From the NCBI RefSeq assembly GCF_011064595.1, contig NZ_JAALJI010000013.1, positions 1 to 64,000 on the forward strand: a DNA stretch of 64,000 nucleotides. The letters are read 5' to 3'. The stretch is from Paludisphaera soli. GTDB taxonomy: Bacteria; Planctomycetota; Planctomycetia; Isosphaerales; Isosphaeraceae. Below are positions 43,683-52,838 of this stretch, piece after piece (position 1 is the stretch's first letter; every line of letters begins with the position of its first letter). The notes below the pieces were generated by a model. That model had not been told where the DNA came from. It did no database searches and saw nothing but the letters and a program-made list of their open reading frames with translations. Position numbers and translations under genes: made by a program.

Positions 43683-43703
43683 ACTTAGGAGGAATCAGGC
43701 ACC

Positions 43704-43952
43704 ATGGATACGCCTGACGCCGTGTGTGCGACGACTCTGGCGGATCAGGTGGCCGATCAGGTCCGCCGCTCGACGCATGGGCGGATCCGAAACCTCACGG
43801 TCCGGGAAGATGCGGGCCGCGTGCTGGTCACCGGCGAGGTTCGCACCTGGCACACCAAGCAGCTCGCCCTGCAAGGGGCCCTCGAACTGCTCTCCGGCGA
43901 TCGCTTCCGCGAGCAGATCACCGTGGTCCGCGCGGTCCTCGCACCGCGCTGA
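43704..43952 (+). CDS. Small BON-domain-like protein
   Basis: 82 residues from ATG at 43704; AGGAGG lies upstream at 43687. The sequence has the helix-strand-strand-helix layout of a BON domain: ADQVADQVRRSTHGRIRNLT, VREDAGRVLVTGEVRTWHTK and QLALQGALELLSGDRFREQI. BON domains bind membranes or small molecules, and often occur in exported proteins; this one lacks a signal peptide. Function unknown. The 250 bases before it hold a structured leader. Confidence 0.7.
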   Translation: MDTPDAVCATTLADQVADQVRRSTHGRIRNLTVREDAGRVLVTGEVRTWHTKQLALQGALELLSGDRFREQITVVRAVLAPR

Positions 43953-44243
43953 GGGGCCCGTACCTTCCGCCCCGTGGACTTCGACCGGCCGATTCGTCAG
44001 CGATTGACGCCCGAAACCATCGACTCCCGATCCACGTCCCACGGGCGTCCCGCTCCTCGCGAGCCGGACGCCTTGTTGCATTCTAGAGGCAGTCGCCACG
44101 GAGTCGCGCAGGCGGACCCTTGGGGTCGGGTGGGCCTGGCAAGATCGGATGCCTCGGCAAGGTGAAGGAACCATAGCAACCGAAGCACGTCGGGGCGGGC
44201 GGGAATCGCGAAAGGGAGGAAGCCTGATCGGGAGGGGGGCCGA
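43953..44243. other. Intergenic region, nothing recognised
   Basis: About 290 bases between the BON-like gene and the terminator of the PEP-CTERM gene. No convincing ORF, RNA or repeat seen. Confidence 0.4.
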
Positions 44244-44280
44244 TGAAAAAAGCGGCGACCGTTGGATCGGCCGCCGCTTT
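44244..44280 (-). terminator. Rho-independent terminator of the PEP-CTERM gene
   Basis: On the minus strand AAAGCGGCG and CGCCGCTTT pair with an inner CCG/CGG, followed by a run of six T. Located 41 bases after the stop at 44322. Confidence 0.85.
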
Positions 44281-44321
44281 GCGCAGGGATGCGTTTCATG
44301 CTTTCTTACCGCGACATTACT

Positions 44322-45224
44322 TCAGGCGGCGTTCTTGCGGCGGGACCGTGCGCGCCAGGTCATGCCGCCGATGACCAGGGTCCAGGCGAGGACCGTGGCC
44401 GGCTCGGGCACCTGCTCGCCCAGCGGACCGATGTAGCGCCAGTCCATGTAGGTCTCGCCGGCGACGCCGTCGAGGCCGGAGCCGGCGTACGCCGAGACCC
44501 AGAAACCCTTGGTCGACATGTCGCCGCCCACCAACTCCTTGAAGTTGGCGATGGTGAACTCGAGCTGGGGCTGGGAGGGGTTGGGGTCGAAGGCCAGGTT
44601 CCCCAGGTGCTTGTTGTTGTTCAGGGGCGTCCCGAACATGTAGGCCAGCCCACCCGAGGCGCGGTTCAGATCGACGTTGGCGACGGTGTAGCCGTTGATC
44701 CCCAGGCCGTTGAGCGACTTGTCGGCCGGCACACCGGCGATGGCGACGACCTGCCCAGGGATGCTCCTGTCGGTCGGGTTTTCGCGGGCGATCAACAGGG
44801 CAAACGACTTGTCGCTGGTCGGGGTGTTGGCGCCCAGCTTGGCCGGATCATAGGGCGTGGGCGTCCCCGAGGGGTCGCCGTTGGCCTGGCCGAACGGCGC
44901 GTACTGCCCGCTCTTGTTGGCCCAGGTGTTGAAGCCGACGGCCAGGGCGTCGGTGCCCCCGCTGTAGCTGAAGCGGATGTCCTTGACGTTCCAGCCGGAC
45001 GTCCAGCCGTTCTGGGTGATCCAGTTCGACTGGCCGATCGTCGTGGGGGACGAGGTGACCTGTTCGACGTGGATCCGGCCGGTGGCAGGGCTGCCCTTGC
45101 TCTCGGCGAAGTCTTTCTCCACGAAACCGGTCAGGTTGATCGGGGCGGCGAGCAAGGCGGACGAGGTGGGTCCTATCAGCACGCCGAGTGCAAGGCTCCA
45201 CAGTCCAAAGCGACGGTAAACCAT
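44322..45224 (-). CDS. PEP-CTERM sorting-domain surface protein
   Basis: 300 residues from ATG at 45224. N-terminal signal (WSLALGVLIGPTSSALLAAP); the C-terminus has the complete PEP-CTERM signal: VPEPATVLAWTLVIGGMTWR then RARSRRKNAA. Such proteins are processed by an exosortase, which was not found in this window. The ectodomain (for example NVKDIRFSYSGGTDALAVGF, GNLAFDPNPSQPQLEFTIAN, FWVSAYAGSGLDGVAGETYM) resembles that of the divergent neighbour at 45500-47089, so the two are likely paralogues. Function unknown. Confidence 0.88.
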   Translation of the reverse strand: MVYRRFGLWSLALGVLIGPTSSALLAAPINLTGFVEKDFAESKGSPATGRIHVEQVTSSPTTIGQSNWITQNGWTSGWNVKDIRFSYSGGTDALAVGFNTWANKSGQYAPFGQANGDPSGTPTPYDPAKLGANTPTSDKSFALLIARENPTDRSIPGQVVAIAGVPADKSLNGLGINGYTVANVDLNRASGGLAYMFGTPLNNNKHLGNLAFDPNPSQPQLEFTIANFKELVGGDMSTKGFWVSAYAGSGLDGVAGETYMDWRYIGPLGEQVPEPATVLAWTLVIGGMTWRARSRRKNAA

Positions 45225-45499
45225 GACGAGACTCCTTCTACGTATGGTCGTTTCGTCCCGCGGAAGCCGGGGGAGGCGTGACGCGTTCCTGCGTCAGCCG
45301 GGACGATCTAAGCCAGGCGTTGTTGAGACCAGGGCCTGGCGAGCAAACCACGACTCAGCCAGATGGTCAAGTTGACGGATCGATACGCTGTTTCCAGCCG
45401 TCGGGAATGATCGGGTCTCGGCCCGGCTCGCTCGCGATCGGCTCACCACCGTCTCCCTCGTCGGGGGACCGGGATCTCGCTAGAAAGGACGATGGCGCG
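45225..45499. other. Divergent promoter region between the twin surface-protein genes
   Basis: 275 bases between the two divergent starts. No ORF with good support. It is expected to hold the promoters of both; no clear boxes recognised. Confidence 0.35.
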
Positions 45500-47089
45500 A
45501 TGTCGCTATTCGCTAGACTGCTGCAAGCTGTACGTTCGTGGCGCCGAGGTCGCGGCGGCATCAGGGCGGTCCGCACCGCCGGCATCGCCATGGAACAGCT
45601 TGATCATCGGCAAATGTTGAGCGTCACCTTCACGGGAAACGTCGCAACCGATTTTCCCGCCACGCAAACTCCAGGTGTTGTAATCCTACCCGACAACGCC
45701 AACGTCCAGCATCCGGTCATCGGCGACCCGGCGTTGGCCAACCTGGTCGGAGTCTCGGGGTTCGACATCAACAGCCTCCGGGTCAGCTACTCCCCCGAGA
45801 ACAACGGGACGCTGTTCCTGGGCATCGAGCAGCCGGCCAATCCGAACGACCCTCTCGGTCGCCCCGTGATCGCCAGCGACGCCGACAATAACGGAAACTC
45901 AGGAACCGTCAACCCCGCAGTTTCGGCTTTAGGCCTGGGCGTCCAGGATCCGGCCGATTTCGGCGGGACCGAGTTCATGGGGGTGTACCTCGACTTCCTG
46001 GGGACGGGCACCGGCCAGATCGTCGCCGGGTTCTCGCAGAACGTCCCGGCGGGCGGGGCCGCGAAGGTCTTCCAGGTCGCCACCGCCAGCCAGGCGGGCC
46101 CCAACGTGGCCCCCACGTTCGTGACCCCGCTGCCCCAGTTCCAGGGCAACATCTACACCCAGAACGACCCCAACCACCCCAACATGGAGCTGTCGATCGT
46201 CAACTTCGACACGCTCTATCAACAGGTGACGGGGTCCCCCATCGCCCCCACGGCGGTCTTCAACGTGGGCGCCTTCGCCGGCTCCGCGCAGGACGGGCCG
46301 ATCAGCGAGGCCTTCTTCCCGGCCCAGCCCGTGCTCCTGAGCGCCGCGACCCCCGTGCCGGAGGTCTGCCCGCCGATCTCGCCGCCGATCCTGATCAACC
46401 CCCACGAACACCGGATCATCGACAACGCGCACGGCGACCTGGTGCGGGTGTACGTCCAGGGGACGTCCGGCTTCGACCCGTCCACGATCGATCCGGCCAC
46501 GGTCGAGCTGAACGGAGCCAGCCCGGTCGCCACGAAGCCCTACCAGTTCCCCAGGAGCCCGTTCCCGTCCCAAATGTTCGCCTTCCGGGCGAGCGACATC
46601 GACGCGGAGCCCGGCCTGCAGACCCTGACCTTCCGGGCCAAGACGTTCGACGGCCAGGAGGTGATCTCCTCGAACGTGGTCGTGAACGTCCCGAACTCGG
46701 CGCAGGCCTCGGGCCGGCTCAAGTTCCTCATGAACCGCACCGGCCAATCGCAGTACAATTCGCTCCGTCGCCTGGCCGCGAGCAACCCGGATGCGATCCT
46801 CGATCCCAGCATCCTCGGCGGGGCCCCGACCTCGGGCCTTGCGGCCAGCGTCGCCCCGGCTCGGGTGAACCTCGGCCCGGCCACGGCGGCGGCCGCTTCG
46901 GTGATCGTGAACTATTCGCCCTCGGCCGTGCAGGGGCCCGTCGACCTGCCCCGCCAGGTCGTCTCGATCCCCACGGCCCAGAGCGGTTCCAAGCTGCCGA
47001 GCCGGCTCAATCGCAGCATGGCGGATTACCTGGATCAGGTCGACGCCCCGGTCGAGGACCACGACCTCGTGCTGAGCGGCGCCCATTGA
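45500..47089 (+). CDS. Surface protein with planctomycete N-terminal sorting motif
   Basis: 529 residues from ATG at 45500 with AAAGGA upstream. No classical signal peptide, but an Arg-rich lead followed by MEQLDHRQMLSVTFTGNV near residues 34-51, which matches the planctomycete-type motif (LEpLExRxLLS) of exported surface proteins. The ectodomain (INSLRVSYSPENNGTLFLGI, NIYTQNDPNHPNMELSIVNF, VFNVGAFAGSAQDGPISEAF) parallels the PEP-CTERM neighbour. A following region (GDLVRVYVQGTSGFDPSTID, ATVELNGASPVATKPYQF) looks Ig-like. No hydrophobic C-terminal anchor. Confidence 0.8.
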   Translation: MSLFARLLQAVRSWRRGRGGIRAVRTAGIAMEQLDHRQMLSVTFTGNVATDFPATQTPGVVILPDNANVQHPVIGDPALANLVGVSGFDINSLRVSYSPENNGTLFLGIEQPANPNDPLGRPVIASDADNNGNSGTVNPAVSALGLGVQDPADFGGTEFMGVYLDFLGTGTGQIVAGFSQNVPAGGAAKVFQVATASQAGPNVAPTFVTPLPQFQGNIYTQNDPNHPNMELSIVNFDTLYQQVTGSPIAPTAVFNVGAFAGSAQDGPISEAFFPAQPVLLSAATPVPEVCPPISPPILINPHEHRIIDNAHGDLVRVYVQGTSGFDPSTIDPATVELNGASPVATKPYQFPRSPFPSQMFAFRASDIDAEPGLQTLTFRAKTFDGQEVISSNVVVNVPNSAQASGRLKFLMNRTGQSQYNSLRRLAASNPDAILDPSILGGAPTSGLAASVAPARVNLGPATAAAASVIVNYSPSAVQGPVDLPRQVVSIPTAQSGSKLPSRLNRSMADYLDQVDAPVEDHDLVLSGAH

Positions 47090-47206
47090 CCGCCTGAAGG
47101 CCGGGCCGGGGGGGACGCGACACCCCCCGCCCGGCCTGGCCGGCCCCGCCATCCCGGCGATACGATGGACGCGGACGCAATGAGACTTCCATCGAGGGCG
47201 AACGCC

Positions 47207-47467
47207 ATGGCCGATTTCTCGCCGTATCAGAAGAAGATCATCGACCGCTATTACCGGAATTTCGACGCCATCACTTACCAGCGGCTCTCGGAACTGGCCT
47301 CGGACCTCTATCTCGCCGAGGGGAAGTCGAAGGAGCGGCTCTGGAAACGCGTCGAGGAGGCGCTTCGGAAGGTCGAGTTCCCCGAATCCCGGATCGCCCA
47401 TCTGATGGAGAAACGCGACCCGCAGTTGCTCGTCGCCATTCTCAAGGAGCTGGATCGGGAGTCTTGA
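47207..47467 (+). CDS. Small conserved hypothetical protein
   Basis: 86 residues from ATG at 47207, chosen for GAGGG eight bases upstream (ATG at 47165 would add 14 residues). The sequence FSPYQKKIIDRYYRNFDAIT and LSELASDLYLAEGKSKERLW is strongly helical; from memory very similar short proteins occur across planctomycetes. No motif indicates a function. Cytoplasmic. Confidence 0.75.
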   Translation: MADFSPYQKKIIDRYYRNFDAITYQRLSELASDLYLAEGKSKERLWKRVEEALRKVEFPESRIAHLMEKRDPQLLVAILKELDRES

Positions 47468-47961
47468 AGGGGAGTGGCCGTCGAATTTGACCGCAAATTG
47501 GGACACGATAGGATTTCGGTGGTTCTCATTCACCTAGACGAAGTCCTACAATGACGATGGAGAGATCGGTACGATCGCACCTTTTTCGCTCGCGAGCGTA
47601 TTGAGGTGTGTGAGTTGATGCCGACGCAGGCCCTAGGCCGAGCCTCTTTGCGAGAGGGGCTCGCGAGCAAACGGCCTAAAATCAGATGTCCCTGAGCGGC
47701 GGAAGTGGCCGGCTGCGGCTTTCCGTCGGACTCGGCTTCGATAGGCGCTCCGAAGTCGATTCTTTGGCGGATTTAATATGGCGTTTCGTTTAAGCTTTCT
47801 TGACAGCCAACGCCACGTTCCGTACAAGTCCGTCTTCAGTCGCGCTAACTTTAAGTCGACCGCACGATTCCGACCTCCGCGTCGGATCGCCCGCTCATTC
47901 GGTCCGTTCGCCCGTTCATCCGATCGGTTAGGATGCTGGAAATCTAGCGGCGGGAACTTCC
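47468..47961. other. Gene-free region with a foldable element
   Basis: About 490 bases. TAGGCC (47634-47639) and GGCCTA (47673-47678) enclose an inner imperfect hairpin GAGCCTCT/AGAGGGGCTC; the palindrome CTCGCGAG occurs twice nearby. No conventional RNA gene recognised. Should carry the promoter of the HTH gene at 47962. Confidence 0.35.
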
Positions 47962-48519
47962 ATGATGACACTTGCTCAGCGCGTCCGGGATTTTCGATAC
48001 GCCAAGGGGTGGGGACCGGACGAGTTGGCCAGCCGCGCGGAGATCTCGCGCACGGCGCTCTATCAGATCGAGAGCGGCAAGACCGGGTTGCCCCGGGCCG
48101 GGACGCTCCGCCGGATCGCCGTGGCCCTAGACGTCTCGATGAACGTCCTGCTCGGCGAGGATGAGGATCCTTCGACGATCCCCACGCGGGGCGTCGGCGA
48201 GCGGCCTCAGGCGGTCGCTCGATCGAGGAGCGGGGATCGCTGGTTCCCCGCCGAGGGGGGCCCCTTGGCCCTGCCTGGCGTCGCGAACCCGGCCGTCCGC
48301 GGGGTGTCGGACGACTTCCGTGAGGCCGTCCGGCCCCAGGTCGATCCCCCCCGGCCCGCCCTCTCCGCCCACGAGAGCGCCCTGCTCCGCGAGGGCGAAC
48401 TGATGTCCAAACTCCACGACCTGCTCCATTCCGGGGTCGGGGCGAGCGTGGCGCGGATCCTCGACGAACTGCACGGGCTCGTGGCCAAGCCGCGCAACCC
48501 GCACGTCAAGCAGGTCTGA
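47962..48519 (+). CDS. XRE-family helix-turn-helix regulator
   Basis: 185 residues from ATG at 47962 (next codon is also ATG). Residues 3-65 are a classic Cro/CI HTH: LAQRVRDFRYAKGWGPDELA, SRAEISRTALYQIESGKTGL and LRRIAVALDVSMNVLLGED. The C-terminal 110 residues are Pro/Arg-rich, then helical (ALLREGELMSKLHDLLHSGV, ARILDELHGLVAKPRNPHV), with no sensor domain recognised. Targets unknown; no operon partner. Confidence 0.88.
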   Translation: MMTLAQRVRDFRYAKGWGPDELASRAEISRTALYQIESGKTGLPRAGTLRRIAVALDVSMNVLLGEDEDPSTIPTRGVGERPQAVARSRSGDRWFPAEGGPLALPGVANPAVRGVSDDFREAVRPQVDPPRPALSAHESALLREGELMSKLHDLLHSGVGASVARILDELHGLVAKPRNPHVKQV

Positions 48520-48650
48520 CATCGTCGGATCCGGCAGAATAGCTTTCTCGGGACGATTCTTAGGGTAGATTTCCTCAAGTCGCCCCTCCGAACTGACGAA
48601 GGGGCGGACCTCCGAACGCCGTCGCGGCGAATCCAACCCGAGATCGCACC

Positions 48651-49118
48651 ATGAACCTCCTCGCGCGCCACGCGGATCGCCCCATCAGGATCTTTCACCT
48701 TGCGGGGGCGGTCGTCCTGATCGCCGCGGCCTCCTCGGGCGCGGCCCGGGCCCAGGGCCTGGACGCGGTCTGCGAACCCCCATCCCTGGGGACCTTCGAG
48801 CCGACCCCCTATCTCATGGTGGGGGGGGCGAATCCGATCGGGGGCGGCTACTCGCCGCTCGGCACCTTCGGCGACACCTCGATGGCGCTGAACGGACCGG
48901 TCTCCCCGTTCCGGTCGGTGTCGGCCCCGATCGTGACATACAACCGCGGCTATGACGGCGTGACCCGGGCGGTCCCCGGCGTCTCCTCGTCGACGCCCAA
49001 CCAGCCGATCCTGTCACCTTTCGTCTACCCGACCCGTCGCAGCAACTACTACGCTCCTCGGGGCAGCCGTACCCCGCCCTGGTGGACGAGCGGCGTCAAT
49101 TGGATCGACCAGAACTGA
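48651..49118 (+). CDS. Exported small hypothetical protein
   Basis: 155 residues from ATG at 48651. Signal-like N-terminus (IFHLAGAVVLIAAASSGAAR, cleavage after ARA/AQ). The mature part is Gly/Pro/Ser-rich without secondary structure pattern (TPYLMVGGANPIGGGYSPLG, VPGVSSSTPNQPILSPFVYP, PWWTSGVNWIDQN). From memory, such short disordered exported proteins are common in Isosphaeraceae. Function unknown. Confidence 0.68.
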   Translation: MNLLARHADRPIRIFHLAGAVVLIAAASSGAARAQGLDAVCEPPSLGTFEPTPYLMVGGANPIGGGYSPLGTFGDTSMALNGPVSPFRSVSAPIVTYNRGYDGVTRAVPGVSSSTPNQPILSPFVYPTRRSNYYAPRGSRTPPWWTSGVNWIDQN

Positions 49119-49233
49119 GGGCCCCCCGCGCGGCGGAAGCCTCGACCCTCGGCTCGGCCCGGTGGTAGACTCAGGGACCGGTCCGCGGTCGCGCCCGGGG
49201 TCATCGAGGTCGTCCGGGGTGGGGAGTCGGTTG

Positions 49234-52089
49234 ATGTCCGAGGGTCGCCTGTCTCCCCCCGCTCCGAGGTCGTCCAGGTCGGAGAAGTCACGGGACGATC
49301 GGTCTCCCTCCGGGGCCGCCTGGGGCCTGCGGTTGTTCGACGCGGTGCTCATCGGATTCTTCCTGACGCTCGGTTTCCTGCTGGGCGTCTTCCGCCTCAA
49401 GGACACGGACTTCTACTGGCACCTTCGGACGGGCAACCTCATCCGCCAGTCAGGCCAGATCCCGCGTGTGGACTTCTACACCTTCACGCGCGCGGGATCG
49501 CCCTGGATCGACCTGCACTGGATCTTCCAGGTCGCCATCAGTTGGGTCTACGAACAGGGGGGCGTCCCGGCGCTGACCCTGGCGAAATGTCTGGTCACCT
49601 GCGCGGCGCTCCTGTTCCTGATCACGGCGAGGCGTCGCGAATGGCCGGTCTGGGCGATGATCCTCGCGTGGATCCCCGCCCTGCTCGTGCTCTCGGGCCG
49701 CATGTACATCCGCCCCGAGACGTTGACGCTCCTCTACCTGTCGATCTTCCTGGCGGTCCTCTGCCGCTGGGACCGTCGGCCCTGGCTCGCCTGGGCCCTG
49801 CCGATCGTGCAGGTGGCCTGGGTGAACTCTCACGGCCTGTTCATCCTGGGGCCGATCATCCTCGGCTTCGCCCTGATCGACGCGGCGCTCCGGCGGGGGG
49901 CCCTTTCCGTGGATCGGCGGCGATGGTGGTCGACGGTCGTGCCGGCCTCGGCCGCGACCGGGCTGGCCTGCCTGCTGAATCCCTACGGCCTCCACGGGGC
50001 GATCTACCCGCTGGAACTGGCCGGCACGATGCGGAGCCCGGACTTCTCGCGGACGATCGCCGAGCTGAAGCCGATCCCGCAGTTCATCCAGGAGAGCGGA
50101 TTCGGCAACGTGCCGCTGCAGATCCACTTCGCGACCATCGCGCTCGGCGCCCTCAGCTTCCTGATCCCGATCCTCGACGCTGGGGCCTCGCGGCTCCGGG
50201 GCGAGCGGGCCGCAAGCGAGCCCGCCCCCCCGCCCGAGCCGGACGGCCGCAAGCGGAAGCGTGCGAAGGACCCAGAAGCGGCGTCGACGAAGAAGACGAC
50301 CCGGAAGGCGAAGCCCGCGACCTCGGCGCCGGACGAGGCTGATCGGCCCGGCTGGCGGATCAGCCTGCTCCGGCTGCTTCTGTTCGCCGCCTTCTCGATC
50401 CTGAGCTTGCAGGCGACGCGGAACAGCCACCAGTTCGCGGCCGTGGTGGGGACCGTGACCGCCTGGAACTTCGCCGAGTGGGTCGCCGCCCGCCACGCCC
50501 GTCGCCAGGCCGCCGGGATGGCGGACGCGCCTTCGGACGCCGTGCGGCCCCGGGTCGTCGCTCTCGTGGCCCTCATCTTCCTGACTTTCGCCGTGGGGAG
50601 CGGGTTCTTATACACCTGGGCCGGCGAGGGTCGCGTGATCGGCTGGGGTGAGGAGCCGCTCTGGTTCCCCCACGAGTCGGCGAAGTTCGCGGGCGGGCCC
50701 GAGATGCCCGACCGCTTCCTCAGCTTCCACAACGGCCACGCCTCGCTGTTCATCTACTACCACAGCCCGGAGCGGCCGGGAGGCCCGGGGAAGACCGTCT
50801 TCACCGATCCACGCCTCGAGGTCACCGGCCCGGAGCTTTACCGCCGCTATCTCGACATCAAGGATTGGATCGCGAAGGACAACCCCCGCTGGCAGCGCGA
50901 GCTAGACGCCGAGGGGCGGCCGTCGATCCTGGTCGACCACGAGTACAACACCGAGGTCGGCGCCGCTCTGCTCAGGAGCGGGCGCTGGCGATGCGTCCGG
51001 TTCGACGACATCTCGGCGGTGTTCGTCCACGAGTCCTACCGCGAGGCCGTGGCGGCCCACGAGGTCGACTTCGCGGCCCGGCACTTCCGGCCGTCGGCCG
51101 AGTTCGAGCCCCGCGGCGAGGCGGCCCTGATCGCCGCGTCGAAGGGCCTGCGCAACTATGCGAACTTCCTCAGCGCCGGGGCGCGGGGCGACCTGACCCG
51201 GCCCATCCTCTGGCTGGCCCTCGACTACGCCCGCCGGGTCGTGAGGGCCGAGCCCGACTCGCTGGAGGGGTGGAAGTCGCTCGGCTACGCCGAACTGCTG
51301 CGCGATCCGACCGCGCCCGCGGCCCGCTGCCGCGTCCCGTTCGACCCCGTATTCGACCTGTCGCCGGCGCGGGCCACCTACGCGCTACGCCGGGCCTCGT
51401 CGATCGCCCCTCGCGACTTCCTCAGCCTCGCGGTGCTCCAGAAGTCGTACGAGAATCGGGGGATGCTGGAGCCCCTCCTCAAGGTCCTGGACCGCGTGCT
51501 GCTGCTGAGCCCGATCAACCCGCAGCAGACGGGGCTCCAGAACGAGGCCGCGGCCATGCGGGGGCCGATCCTTCAGCGCCTGGCCGAGCCGATCCCCACC
51601 TCGTGGAAGAACATCGACGAGCTGGACCGGCTCGTCGAACATGAACTGGAGTTGGGCCGCGTGGAGACGGCGGCGGCGTTGCTGGAGAGCGCCTATCCGC
51701 CGGGGAAGGGGGGCTGGGACGCCGTCGAGCGGCTCTCGACGATCCTCCTGCATCTGGGCGAGCCGGGGCGGGCCCGCGAATACCTGCGGCAGGCCCCGAA
51801 CGTCCCGAAGCCGGCCGTCCGCGACGCCCGGTTGGCCGCCTGCGACCTGGTGGAAGGCCGGTTCGACGAGGCCCGCGAGCTGTATCTCCGGGCGATCGCC
51901 GCCGACCCTTCGCTGTTCGAGGCCCGATATGGCCTGGCCGTGCTCGAACAGGACGACGCCCGCGCCGCCGAGGCTTATGAGCAGGCGATGGCCGCCGTGG
52001 CCTGCGCCCCCGGCGACGCGGCCCGGAGCGTGGCCCAGGCCGTCGCTTCGGCGGTCCGTCGCTTCGCCGTCGCCGATCGCCCCGAGTAA
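49234..52089 (+). CDS. Large multi-pass membrane protein with TPR-like C-terminus
   Basis: 951 residues from ATG at 49234, with GGGGAG seven bases upstream. After a polar Ser/Arg-rich lead the protein has about nine or ten TM helices (for example LFDAVLIGFFLTLGFLLGVF, WAMILAWIPALLVLSGRMYI, WALPIVQVAWVNSHGLFILG). KDTDFYWHLRTGNLIRQSGQ right after TM1 is a motif seen in GT-C-like membrane proteins of unknown specificity. The C-terminal 350 residues are helical repeats resembling TPRs (AREYLRQAPNVPKPAVRDAR, EARELYLRAIAADPSLFEAR). A Lys/Arg-rich cytoplasmic loop lies near residues 340-370. Possibly a polyprenyl-sugar glycosyltransferase, unproven. Confidence 0.82.
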   Translation: MSEGRLSPPAPRSSRSEKSRDDRSPSGAAWGLRLFDAVLIGFFLTLGFLLGVFRLKDTDFYWHLRTGNLIRQSGQIPRVDFYTFTRAGSPWIDLHWIFQVAISWVYEQGGVPALTLAKCLVTCAALLFLITARRREWPVWAMILAWIPALLVLSGRMYIRPETLTLLYLSIFLAVLCRWDRRPWLAWALPIVQVAWVNSHGLFILGPIILGFALIDAALRRGALSVDRRRWWSTVVPASAATGLACLLNPYGLHGAIYPLELAGTMRSPDFSRTIAELKPIPQFIQESGFGNVPLQIHFATIALGALSFLIPILDAGASRLRGERAASEPAPPPEPDGRKRKRAKDPEAASTKKTTRKAKPATSAPDEADRPGWRISLLRLLLFAAFSILSLQATRNSHQFAAVVGTVTAWNFAEWVAARHARRQAAGMADAPSDAVRPRVVALVALIFLTFAVGSGFLYTWAGEGRVIGWGEEPLWFPHESAKFAGGPEMPDRFLSFHNGHASLFIYYHSPERPGGPGKTVFTDPRLEVTGPELYRRYLDIKDWIAKDNPRWQRELDAEGRPSILVDHEYNTEVGAALLRSGRWRCVRFDDISAVFVHESYREAVAAHEVDFAARHFRPSAEFEPRGEAALIAASKGLRNYANFLSAGARGDLTRPILWLALDYARRVVRAEPDSLEGWKSLGYAELLRDPTAPAARCRVPFDPVFDLSPARATYALRRASSIAPRDFLSLAVLQKSYENRGMLEPLLKVLDRVLLLSPINPQQTGLQNEAAAMRGPILQRLAEPIPTSWKNIDELDRLVEHELELGRVETAAALLESAYPPGKGGWDAVERLSTILLHLGEPGRAREYLRQAPNVPKPAVRDARLAACDLVEGRFDEARELYLRAIAADPSLFEARYGLAVLEQDDARAAEAYEQAMAAVACAPGDAARSVAQAVASAVRRFAVADRPE

Positions 52090-52104
52090 CGAGGCGTGGG
52101 GGAA

Positions 52105-52146
52105 ACGAAATCGGGACGCGTCGGCGGATGCCGCGCGTCCCGATCG
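52105..52146 (-). terminator. Terminator between convergent genes
   Basis: ATCGGGACGCG (52110-52120) pairs with CGCGTCCCGAT (52134-52144). On the minus strand TTTCGTTTC follows, so it would mainly stop transcription of the gene at 52176-52535, and may serve both directions. Confidence 0.6.
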
Positions 52147-52175
52147 AGTTCGAGCCGGACCGACGCGAGGTCGGT

Positions 52176-52535
52176 TCAGGCGGTGACCTTCTTGGCGGGC
52201 TTCACGAGGGTGGCGCGCCAGTCCTCGTAGAGCGACTTCAGCTCCTCGACGGTCACGCCGCCGTGGTCCTCGCCGCTGTTCCAGCGGGCGAAGAGGGCCG
52301 TGTGGCGATCCCGGAGCGGGCCGCGGGGGAGGAACCGGCCGTGGAACTTCTTGACGTACTTGAGGCGGGGATCGGCGGGGGGCCGGGGGGCTTCCGGCTT
52401 CTTCTCCTCAACGACCGGGGCCTCGGCCGGCGCGGCTTCCTTCTTGGGCTTCTTCGGCTTCACCGCGTCCGCGGGGGGCCCCTGCTTGGGCTTCTTGACC
52501 TTCACATTTCCCTTGTCGGCGTCTTTCTTGGCCAT
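52176..52535 (-). CDS. Small Lys/Ala/Pro-rich conserved protein
   Basis: 119 residues from ATG at 52535. The first 55 residues are a Lys/Pro/Ala/Glu-rich disordered tail (MAKKDADKGNVKVKKPKQGP, KPKKPKKEAAPAEAPVVEEK). The rest is a compact domain with RLKYVKKFHGRFLPRGPLRD and GVTVEELKSLYEDWRATLVK. No known family recognised; the charged tail suggests nucleic acid or protein binding, but that is only a guess. Confidence 0.65.
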   Translation of the reverse strand: MAKKDADKGNVKVKKPKQGPPADAVKPKKPKKEAAPAEAPVVEEKKPEAPRPPADPRLKYVKKFHGRFLPRGPLRDRHTALFARWNSGEDHGGVTVEELKSLYEDWRATLVKPAKKVTA

Positions 52536-52838
52536 CGGGCGGATCCTGCAACGTCTTCGCGCGGAAAGAGATAAAGGAGAAAGACCGCCGGTGCGGCGGT
52601 CGCAACGCATCCCGCGCGGGTCGGCCGGACGAAACGGCCGGACTCCGGGCGCAGGCCTCGACCCGAGCAGTCTAAACCAAATCGGGCCCGCCTGGCAAGC
52701 GCACCGGGTTCGGCTCGGGTCGGGGGGAATGAAAATCGGCGATCCGCGACCGCCGCGGGTGCGGGCGGTCGCGGATCGCGAGGGTCGGGGCTCAGCCGAC
52801 GTCGACTTCCCGGATCAGCGGGATCGCACGCCGAAAGG
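52536..52838. other. Intergenic region, nothing recognised
   Basis: About 300 bases between the start of the Lys-rich protein gene and the end of the broken giant gene. No ORF with support, no repeat or terminator seen. Confidence 0.4.
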
